Shown here piece by piece: positions 1-4,802 of a stretch of DNA of 6,890 nucleotides. Origin of the DNA: an uncultured Bacilli bacterium (lineage in GTDB: Bacteria > Bacillota_I > Bacilli_A > RF39 > UBA660). The stretch is taken from positions 1 through 6,890 of the forward strand of contig CANRKS010000053.1 of assembly GCA_947631285.1 (NCBI GenBank), written 5' to 3'. The notes beneath the pieces are model-generated. The model had not been told where the DNA came from, ran no database searches, and worked only from the letters and a program-made list of their open reading frames with translations. The translations under genes and the position numbers were made by a program. Position 1 is the first letter of the stretch. The number at the start of each line of letters is the position of its first letter.

Positions 1-2
1 AA

Positions 3-21
3 CCACCTTTTCTATATTATA
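3..21 (-). promoter_or_regulatory. Possible -10 box and SD of a leftward gene starting just outside the window
   Basis: Read on the minus strand, a TATAAT hexamer (21-16) is followed closely by AAAAGGTGG (11-3), a good Shine-Dalgarno sequence. A divergent gene could therefore start within a few bases to the left of position 1. A short imperfect palindrome, ACCAA-A-TTGGT (21-31), lies beside the -10 box. No clear -35 box is visible, and the -10 sits so close to the SD that the leader would be nearly absent. The promoter part is weaker than the SD part. Confidence 0.3.
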
Positions 22-80
22 CCAAATTGGTTGATTGCGAAAAATTTTCACTCCTTAGAGCTGTAATTTTTGACGCAGAT

Positions 81-109
81 TTGACAATTGTTCGTTTTTT
101 TGCTATAAT
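81..109 (+). promoter_or_regulatory. Consensus extended sigma-A promoter of the structured RNA
   Basis: TTGACA (81-86) and TATAAT (104-109) are both exact consensus, separated by 17 bases. An extended -10 TG dinucleotide lies at 101-102. Transcription should begin near 116-118, right at the first helix of the RNA. This is one of the two strongest promoters in the window, matched only by the rRNA promoter, which suggests an abundantly made RNA rather than an ordinary mRNA leader. Confidence 0.88.
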
Positions 110-116
110 GCTTAAT

Positions 117-580
117 GTGGTGCATTATTCTAGTCACCAATATTGTTTGAAGGTAGGGCTAAAAATCTACCAATAGAAATTGACACTTTATATATTTGCT
201 TTTTCCGCCCAGGTTAGGGTGAATATATAATTTAAAGTTTAAGGAACGATTATAATGGCATATAATCTAAGCTCCTTTTACTACGTTTTGGTAAATATTT
301 TTCTGGTCGTGAGTGGTAATGTGGAATATCAACGATCTATTTGATTGAAATCATTGCTGCAAAAGCGAATAAGAACAATCTCTTGGTGTTTGAGAAAATC
401 TCTAGAGTGTATGTATTATAAGTATTAAGGTATGGATTAAGTGGCAATCGAGTAATTAAAACGGTGACGTTTAATTCGCACTTTTAAAGAGAAATCGCTA
501 ACGGGTAACTTTTAGTAAGTGCGGGAGAAATTCAACTCGACCTAAACCATAAAATTGATTTATAATATACCATATTTTTT
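117..580 (+). ncRNA. ole: Large structured noncoding RNA, probable OLE (ornate large extremophilic) RNA
   Basis: About 450 bases follow a consensus promoter, carry no credible ORF and are rich in complementary segments. Visible helices: TGGTG/CACCA (118-122/135-139); TATTG/CAATA (141-145/171-175) enclosing GTAG/CTAC (153-156/167-170); a nine-pair AU stem (188-196/222-230) topped by CGCCC/GGGTG (206-210/217-221); AAGGA/TCCTT (241-245/273-277) enclosing GATTATA/TATAATC (248-254/261-267); 295-301/323-329; 354-358/364-368. In the 3' domain, TCGAGT/ACTCGA (448-453/535-540) encloses a nine-pair hairpin with one bulged A and a GUGA tetraloop (454-476), and CGCACTT/AAGTGCG (477-483/517-523). The gene immediately downstream encodes an OapA-like membrane protein, the known membrane partner of OLE RNA. 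That synteny plus the architecture supports the OLE assignment; no covariance match was computed. The 3' end is uncertain (551 to about 595). The RNA is shorter than the roughly 600-nt OLE of Bacillus halodurans. Confidence 0.68.
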
Positions 581-602
581 TTATTTTAGGAAAAAATTTA
601 AT

Positions 603-608
603 AAAGGA
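603..608 (+). promoter_or_regulatory. Ribosome binding site of the oapA-like gene
   Basis: AAAGGA lies seven bases before the ATG at 616. It fixes the start and shows that translation is initiated on the same transcript or a 3' product of the structured RNA, because no separate promoter with a good -35 box is seen between 551 and 600. Confidence 0.7.
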
Positions 609-615
609 ATATATT

Positions 616-1125
616 ATGAAAAAACATTGGATTTTAGTAGCATTTATTTTAACATTTTTTTTAGCTATTATTTTTAGTTTAATAGCTAATGTCTTAGGAA
701 ATTTAAATAATATTATTTTAATAATATGTATTTTAGCCGTTATTTTAGTAGGGATAGTATTTGATATTATTGGAACCTCTATTTTAAGTTGTGATGAAAA
801 AGTCTTTCATTCTAAAGCTAGTCAAAAGATGAAAGGGGCTAAAACAGGCATTAAATTAATTAAAAATGCTAGTACAGTTGCTAGCTTTTGCAATGATGTT
901 GTTGGTGATGTATGTGGAATTATAAGTGGTAGTTTAGTGGCTATTCTAATTGTTAATTTAGCCTCATCTGAATATCTTTCCCTTGGAAATGTTTTAATGG
1001 CTTCCCTTTGTTCATCTTTAACAGTTGGCGGTAAAGCTATTGGTAAAAGGGTTGCTGTCAAAAAAAGCAATGAAATTATTGGTTTAGTGTCTAAATTTTT
1101 AGATATCTTTTCAAATAAAAAATAG
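616..1125 (+). CDS. oapA: OapA-like four-helix membrane protein (CorB/DUF21-like), probable OLE RNA partner
   Basis: A 169-residue integral membrane protein with hydrophobic segments near 5-27, 31-55, 98-116 and 123-139, and a basic cytoplasmic-type middle (71-84) and C-terminus (140-150, 167-169). Conserved-looking blocks are the polar stretch after helix 2 (SCDEKVFHSKAS, 58-69, then KGAK, 73-76), FCNDVVGDVCGIISG (91-105) and LTVGGKAIGK (135-144). These match, from memory, a Firmicutes family often annotated as CorB-like Mg2+/Co2+ transporter or DUF21-like without CBS domains. OapA, which tethers OLE RNA to the membrane and is linked to Mg2+ homeostasis in Bacillus halodurans, has this size, topology and position just downstream of the RNA gene. 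It begins 36 bases after the likely RNA body and probably shares its promoter. It is distinct from full CorB/CorC, which carry CBS and CorC_HlyC domains. A stand-alone CNNM-like protein remains the alternative. Confidence 0.66.
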   Translation: MKKHWILVAFILTFFLAIIFSLIANVLGNLNNIILIICILAVILVGIVFDIIGTSILSCDEKVFHSKASQKMKGAKTGIKLIKNASTVASFCNDVVGDVCGIISGSLVAILIVNLASSEYLSLGNVLMASLCSSLTVGGKAIGKRVAVKKSNEIIGLVSKFLDIFSNKK

Positions 1126-1142
1126 TCTGGCGACTATTTTTT
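1117..1142. terminator. Bidirectional intrinsic terminator between converging genes
   Basis: The stem AAATAGTC/GACTATTT (1120-1127/1132-1139) with a TGGC loop is flanked by an A-run on the left and a T-run on the right, so it can end transcription from both sides. The plus-strand stop codon (TAG, 1123-1125) and the minus-strand stop codon (1136-1134) both lie inside the stem. It serves the oapA-like gene and the ClpX-like gene at once, and only eight bases separate the two coding ends. Confidence 0.85.
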
Positions 1143-2567
1143 TCTAATCATAACTTTTTGGGGATTACGTACTATTTCTTCACTAAAAATTATTTCTTTT
1201 GGCAATTCTTCATCATCGAAAAGACGGTAATCTATTTCCTCAAAAATTCTTTCCGCTACTTTATTAATATTACGAATTCCTGATTCTTCATTCATTTCTT
1301 CACTAAGTCTTATTATTTCATCAATTAATTTATCTAAACCATTTATAATTGATATTTTAATGCCTAGTCTATTTAATTCTTCAAATTTTAATTTTAATAA
1401 ACTTAATTTTGATGTTAATAAATATCTTCTTTTATCAGCAAAAGATAAATTATTAATAGTGATAAATGATTTAAAACGACCAACAAATTCAGGTATTAAA
1501 CCATATTTTATATAATCATTTTCCGTAAAATAACCATTATCAGTTGATGGACAATTATAATTGCGTCCTGAACCATTAAAAGCTCCCGTTCCAATAATTG
1601 TAACTGTACTAGTATCAAAAGCTTCACTAGTTGTTGGCTTTAAATCAAATGTTCCTCCTTCAATTATTTTTAATAATTCTTTTTGAACTTCAATTGTATT
1701 ATGGCTAGAAGAATGAGCATTTTCACTATCAAAACTAATTTTATCAATCTCATCTAAGTTTAAAATTCCTTTTTGGGCCATTTCTAAATTTTTACCACTT
1801 GCCAAATATAGGCCTTTTAAAAGTTCGATTAAATCATTTCCTTTCCAACCAGAACCGGTAAATTGGGAAATATCGACAGTATACATAGGAATTTGAAATT
1901 CATGAGCTAATTGTCTCGTTATTTCACTTTTTCCACAGCCACTTGGGCCACTTATTAAGATGTTATTTTTTAAAGCTATACGCTTACTTAAACTATAATC
2001 CATACTGGCCATATGTAAATTGCGATAAATAGCTAAAACAGCTTTTTTTATGGCTTCATTTTGGCCGATTACATTTTCTTCAATATTCTTAACAATAACA
2101 CTAATCGGTGGTAAATTTAATTCTTCTAGTAAGCTTTTTGTCGTTAAAGTTACCTTATTAAGATCAACTTGAGGAGTTTGCTTATTTTTTTGCTTAATAA
2201 CAGTTAAGCCACTGATTATTAAATTTAAAAAATCTTCTTTAGTTTTAAAATAAAGGGGTTGCTTACTTTTTTGAATATCAGCTAAAAAGGATGCAACATC
2301 TTTTAAATCAAAATATTTAGTGATGGTTTTTAAATCATTTTCATCTAATAAAATAGAATAATCTTGATTAGGAACACCTAAATAGCCATCAAAAATTAAT
2401 GTATCTATATCTTCTTTAGAAAAAGATGTGTTTTGATTGTAAAAAGATAAATCGTTTATTACTTCAAAAGATGACGATTCACTTAGATTATTTTTCTTAA
2501 TACTAGTTATACTACATAAACAATGATTTTTAAAAGAAATAATAAAATAACAAACATTACTATCCAT
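1134..2567 (-). CDS. ClpX-like AAA+ ATPase without zinc finger or IGF loop
   Basis: A 477-residue AAA+ protein of the ClpX/HslU clade. In order: a private N-terminal region (1-150) with no recognisable domain; an ENVIGQNEAIKKAV segment (164-177) equivalent to the ClpX VIGQ box; Walker A GPSGCGKS (207-214); a pore-loop-1 equivalent GSGWKGND (238-245), in which tryptophan replaces the usual tyrosine of GYVG; Walker B ILNLDEID (268-275); VQKELLKIIEGG (294-305); the arginine-finger block YGLIPEFVGR (355-364); and the sensor-2 block SGIRNINK (429-436). The N-terminal CxxC zinc domain of ClpX is absent, and the loop between GAF (328-330) and YGLIPEF is short with no IGF tripeptide. A ClpP-independent unfoldase or remodeller is therefore inferred; substrates are unknown. 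The ATG is preceded by AGAAGG at 2580-2575. It is transcribed alone from its own promoter. Confidence 0.8.
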   Translation of the reverse strand: MDSNVCYFIISFKNHCLCSITSIKKNNLSESSSFEVINDLSFYNQNTSFSKEDIDTLIFDGYLGVPNQDYSILLDENDLKTITKYFDLKDVASFLADIQKSKQPLYFKTKEDFLNLIISGLTVIKQKNKQTPQVDLNKVTLTTKSLLEELNLPPISVIVKNIEENVIGQNEAIKKAVLAIYRNLHMASMDYSLSKRIALKNNILISGPSGCGKSEITRQLAHEFQIPMYTVDISQFTGSGWKGNDLIELLKGLYLASGKNLEMAQKGILNLDEIDKISFDSENAHSSSHNTIEVQKELLKIIEGGTFDLKPTTSEAFDTSTVTIIGTGAFNGSGRNYNCPSTDNGYFTENDYIKYGLIPEFVGRFKSFITINNLSFADKRRYLLTSKLSLLKLKFEELNRLGIKISIINGLDKLIDEIIRLSEEMNEESGIRNINKVAERIFEEIDYRLFDDEELPKEIIFSEEIVRNPQKVMIRKK

Positions 2568-2589
2568 TTTTTCGCCTTCTTGTGCGGTT

Positions 2590-2618
2590 ATTATACTAAA
2601 CTATCTTTAGTTTGTCTA
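2590..2618 (-). promoter_or_regulatory. Promoter of the ClpX-like gene with a palindrome in its spacer
   Basis: On the minus strand TAGACA (2618-2613) and an exact TATAAT (2595-2590) are 17 bases apart. A perfect inverted repeat, AAACTA-TCTT-TAGTTT in plus-strand orientation (2598-2613), fills the spacer and touches the -35 box. That is a typical placement for a repressor operator, though it could also be chance in AT-rich DNA. Confidence 0.65.
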
Positions 2619-2630
2619 GAAATTAGCCTT

Positions 2631-2653
2631 AAAAAAATAGCCATACGACTATT
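2631..2653 (-). terminator. Intrinsic terminator of the DUF378 gene
   Basis: On the minus strand AATAGTC-GTAT-GGCTATT (2653-2636, one G-T wobble) is followed by a run of T (complement of the A-run 2631-2637). The TAG stop codon (2651-2649) is inside the stem. It should insulate the DUF378 transcript from the ClpX-like gene, whose promoter begins 13 bases further on. Confidence 0.8.
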
Positions 2654-2852
2654 CTTTTGTTTCAAAATGGTTAAATAATATTCCAATATTAATCAATCCA
2701 CATATTCCGACAATGGCATATACAATTTTTGGCAACATTGATGCATCTCCAAAAAGAGATTCAACTAAATTGAAGTCAAAGAACCCAATTAGTCCCCAAT
2801 TAATCGCGCCAATTACGGTAAATATTAATGTCGTTTTTTGAAATGTTTCCAT
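2649..2852 (-). CDS. DUF378 family small membrane protein
   Basis: A 67-residue protein with two hydrophobic helices (about 7-25 and 42-60) separated by a short loop containing a FDFNLVESLFG segment. The INWGLIGFFDFNLVESLFG stretch (17-35) and the IVYAIVGICGLINIG segment (43-57) are the hallmark of DUF378 (Bacillus YuzA-like), a family of unknown function widespread in Firmicutes. The length is normal for the family. The start is supported by AAAGGTGA (2868-2861) eight bases upstream of the ATG. The gene is monocistronic, with its own terminator, and diverges from the lipoprotein gene at 2957. Function cannot be inferred from context. Confidence 0.88.
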   Translation of the reverse strand: METFQKTTLIFTVIGAINWGLIGFFDFNLVESLFGDASMLPKIVYAIVGICGLINIGILFNHFETKE

Positions 2853-2874
2853 CTATTCACTCACCTTTATTAGT

Positions 2875-2883
2875 ATTATGGCA
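2875..2883 (-). promoter_or_regulatory. Probable extended -10 promoter of the DUF378 gene
   Basis: The minus strand reads TGCCATAAT (2883-2875), an extended -10 with a one-mismatch hexamer just upstream of the ribosome binding site. The -35 region at 17-bp spacing (TGTATA, 2903-2898) is poor, as is common for extended -10 promoters. Confidence 0.45.
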
Positions 2884-2890
2884 CCCTTTC

Positions 2891-2919
2891 TTTAAAATAT
2901 ACATGAATATTTAGATAAT
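2891..2919 (+). promoter_or_regulatory. Weak candidate promoter of the lipoprotein gene
   Basis: TTTAAA (2891-2896) and GATAAT (2914-2919) are 17 bases apart. If real, it overlaps the divergent DUF378 promoter within a 104-base intergenic region. The match is modest and the region is almost pure A/T. Confidence 0.3.
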
Positions 2920-2956
2920 TAAAAAATATATTTAATTAGAAAAGGAAAGTGGTAAA

Positions 2957-4075
2957 TTGAAAAAATTAGCTGTCTTATTATGTTTAGGATTATTGTTATG
3001 TGGGTGTGGAAAAACTAAGCCGGAAGATGTTATCAAGGATTTTAAAGATAATATTAATAATGTTAAAAGTTATAAAATAACGGGTAATATGGAAATTAGT
3101 AACGATGAAGAAACATTTACTTATAGTCTAGAAAGTTATTATTTAAAAGATAGTTATTATAAAGTTATTCTAGTTAATCAAACTAATAATCATGAACAAA
3201 TTATTTTAAAAAATAAAGATGACATCTATGTAATTACGCCAGCACTTAATAAAAGCTTTAAGTTTCAAAGTGAATGGCCCGGAAATTCTAGTCAAGCCTA
3301 TTTACTTGGAAGTTTGTTAACTGATATTGAAAATGATGATGAAGCCAGTGTTATGGAAAGTGAAACTGGTTATGTGATAAAAAGCGCAGTAAATTATCCC
3401 AATAATGAAGAACTAAAATATGAAAAGATATATTTAAACAATAAAAAAGAAATAGAGAAAGTAGAAGTATTTAACGAAAATGATATTGTCAAAATTAAAG
3501 TTACTTTTGATAAGGTCGATTTAAAGGCTGGTTTAAAAGAAAGCGATTTTAAGTTAGATGATTATGTTAAAGAAGAAGAACCAAAAGAAGAGGTAAAGAA
3601 AGAAGAAAATAAAAATACTAATCAAGAATGTAGTGATCAAGAAAATTGTGAAAATAAAGAAAAAGAAGAAGCTGATGATGGTGCTTTACAAAAGCCGAAC
3701 GGATCTTCTTCTAAAAATACCGCTAATATCGAAAATATTATTTATCCTTTATACATCCCAAGTAATACTTATTTAACTAGTTCTGAAAAAGTGGAAACAG
3801 CTACAGGTAATCGAGTTATTCTAACCTTCAGTGGTGATAAAAATTTTGTGCTTATTGAGGAAGCAACCATTGCCAGTGATGATATGGAAATTATTCCAGT
3901 TTATGGGGAACCGCTTCTTTTAAGTGAAACCATCGGGGCATTAAGTGCCAACAGTTTAAGTTGGGATGTTAATGACATATCTTATTATTTAGCTAGTACA
4001 GAACTTTCAGTTTCTGAAATGCAACTAATTGCTAATTCATTAGGTAATGCTTCTTTAGTAGCGGGTATTAAATAA
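2957..4075 (+). CDS. Two-domain lipoprotein: LolA/GerS/YdcC-like plus DUF4367-like
   Basis: A 372-residue lipoprotein. The N-terminus is a type II signal peptide with lipobox LCGC (14-17), Cys17 being the lipidated residue. Residues about 24-205 alternate short beta-type strands (KSYKITGNMEI, YYLKDSYYKVILV, KIYLNNKKEIEKVEV, KVTFDKVDL) and end in ESDFKLDDY, the pattern of LolA-fold lipoproteins such as Bacillus YdcC and clostridial GerS. A Glu/Lys-rich linker follows (205-250) with two cysteines, C225 and C231. The C-terminal part (about 262-372) has YPLYIPSN, VILTFSGDKNFVLIEE, an SLSWDVNDISYYLAS strand pair and a final ELSVSEMQLIANSL helix, resembling DUF4367/RseB-C-like domains. Translation starts at a TTG, chosen because it gives the intact MKK signal peptide and lies ten bases after AAAGGA (2941-2946). 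It is probably membrane-anchored on the outer face; its ligand is unknown. Confidence 0.75.
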   Translation: MKKLAVLLCLGLLLCGCGKTKPEDVIKDFKDNINNVKSYKITGNMEISNDEETFTYSLESYYLKDSYYKVILVNQTNNHEQIILKNKDDIYVITPALNKSFKFQSEWPGNSSQAYLLGSLLTDIENDDEASVMESETGYVIKSAVNYPNNEELKYEKIYLNNKKEIEKVEVFNENDIVKIKVTFDKVDLKAGLKESDFKLDDYVKEEEPKEEVKKEENKNTNQECSDQENCENKEKEEADDGALQKPNGSSSKNTANIENIIYPLYIPSNTYLTSSEKVETATGNRVILTFSGDKNFVLIEEATIASDDMEIIPVYGEPLLLSETIGALSANSLSWDVNDISYYLASTELSVSEMQLIANSLGNASLVAGIK

Positions 4076-4078
4076 TTT

Positions 4079-4110
4079 AAATCATATAGCAAAAACTATA
4101 TGATTTTTTT
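4079..4110 (+). terminator. Intrinsic terminator of the lipoprotein gene
   Basis: A perfect 11-bp stem, AAATCATATAG/CTATATGATTT (4079-4089/4096-4106), has a CAAAAA loop and ends in a T-run through 4110. It starts four bases after the stop codon. Confidence 0.88.
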
Positions 4111-4119
4111 GGGAAATAA

Positions 4120-4148
4120 TTGCATTTAAATCTATATTTAGGTATAAT
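4120..4148 (+). promoter_or_regulatory. Promoter of the one-helix membrane protein gene
   Basis: An exact TATAAT (4143-4148) with TTGCAT (4120-4125) 17 bases upstream lies directly after the previous terminator. The gene is therefore an independent unit. Confidence 0.6.
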
Positions 4149-4171
4149 AAAATTTAGAAGAAGGAAATTAT

Positions 4172-4741
4172 ATGAAAAAGAAAAAGAACACATTAAAAGA
4201 AAATCCTTTAATTAAGGATATCAAAATGAATAAAAAGGCTAAGATTAAAAATGTTACTAGTGATGATGAAAATGAAATTAAAAGATTTGTAATTATCATT
4301 TTAGTTATTGCTGTTATAATGGGAATTATATATGGTATAACCGAACTATTTAATAACAAAAAGGATTCTGATACTGTAGATGTTATAGATGGTCAAATTA
4401 ATTATGATAAGGTGGCAGTGGGAACAATTCTTAATCGTCCTTATGATGAATACTATGTTATGGTTTATGATAGTACATCAAAAGAAGCCGTAAAATATTC
4501 AGCAATGATGACTACTTATAAAGGAAAGACAGAAGAAGAACCTTTAAAAATATATTATTGTGACTTAAATAATTCATTAAATAAGAAATATTATAATGTT
4601 AATGAAGACAATAAAAGTAATAAAAAAGCCCAAAAAGTGGAAGATTTTGATTTTGGCGATCTAACTTTATTACATATTAAAAAAGGAAAAATTACTGAAT
4701 ATATTGAAGATTACAAAACTATACAAGAAAAACTAAAGTAA
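4172..4741 (+). CDS. Single-pass membrane protein with thioredoxin-like extracytoplasmic tail, CxxC absent
   Basis: A 189-residue protein. Residues 1-38 are strongly basic (KKKKNTLKENP...) and should be cytoplasmic; 39-61 form one transmembrane helix; the rest is outside. The outer part has YDEYYVMVYD (90-99), then a gap, PLKIYYCDLNNSLNKKYY (about 124-141), and FGDLTLLHIKKGKITEYIEDYKTIQEKL at the end. This order and the TLLHIKKGK strand-turn-strand followed by a final helix resemble the thioredoxin fold, but there is no CxxC after the first strand, so a redox role is unlikely. The resemblance is inferred by eye, and I recognise no named family. ATG follows AAGGA (4161-4165). Own promoter and terminator. 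Confidence 0.7.
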   Translation: MKKKKNTLKENPLIKDIKMNKKAKIKNVTSDDENEIKRFVIIILVIAVIMGIIYGITELFNNKKDSDTVDVIDGQINYDKVAVGTILNRPYDEYYVMVYDSTSKEAVKYSAMMTTYKGKTEEEPLKIYYCDLNNSLNKKYYNVNEDNKSNKKAQKVEDFDFGDLTLLHIKKGKITEYIEDYKTIQEKLK

Positions 4742-4767
4742 GGCCATAAATGGCTTTCTTTTTTTTA
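4740..4767 (+). terminator. Intrinsic terminator overlapping the stop codon at 4739-4741
   Basis: The stem AAGGCCA-TAAA-TGGCTTT (4740-4757, one G-T pair) is followed by a T-rich tract to 4767. The last two bases of the TAA stop are the first two of the stem. Confidence 0.85.
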
Positions 4768-4792
4768 TCTACCATGTTAAAATTAAGATACT

Positions 4793-4797
4793 GGAGG
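4793..4797 (+). promoter_or_regulatory. Strong ribosome binding site of the S41 peptidase gene
   Basis: GGAGG, the closest match to the anti-SD in this window, lies five bases before ATG 4803. Its promoter must be in the short AT-rich stretch 4768-4790, where I see no convincing -35/-10 pair. Confidence 0.7.
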
Positions 4798-4802
4798 CTA
4801 AA

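Noticed and set aside
248..267. Internal TATAAT hexamers as promoters
   Set aside because: They form the two arms of a seven-pair hairpin and have no -35 partner.
113..324. Repeat of TAATGTGG at 113-120 and 317-324
   Set aside because: An eight-base match is expected by chance in this composition, and neither copy has a shared partner.
117..580. RNase P RNA, tmRNA, SRP RNA or 6S RNA as the identity of the structured RNA
   Set aside because: None of their hallmark segments is seen: no tmRNA resume frame or ACCA end, no RNase P P4/CR motifs, no SRP GNAR loop domain with its flanking motif. The length and downstream gene also do not fit.
117..580. ROOL, GOLLD or a group II intron
   Set aside because: No group II domain V signature or intron-encoded protein, and no tRNA or phage genes nearby as is usual for ROOL and GOLLD. 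The OapA-like neighbour favours OLE, but ROOL-like identity is not strictly excluded without a covariance scan.
822..1070. An 82-residue minus-strand ORF inside the oapA-like gene
   Set aside because: It lies fully antisense to a gene with conserved membrane-protein blocks and has no SD of its own; a shadow frame.
4168..4359. A 63-residue hydrophobic minus-strand ORF
   Set aside because: Antisense to the lysine-rich start and helix of the 4172 gene; its poly-Phe end is simply the complement of poly-Lys codons.
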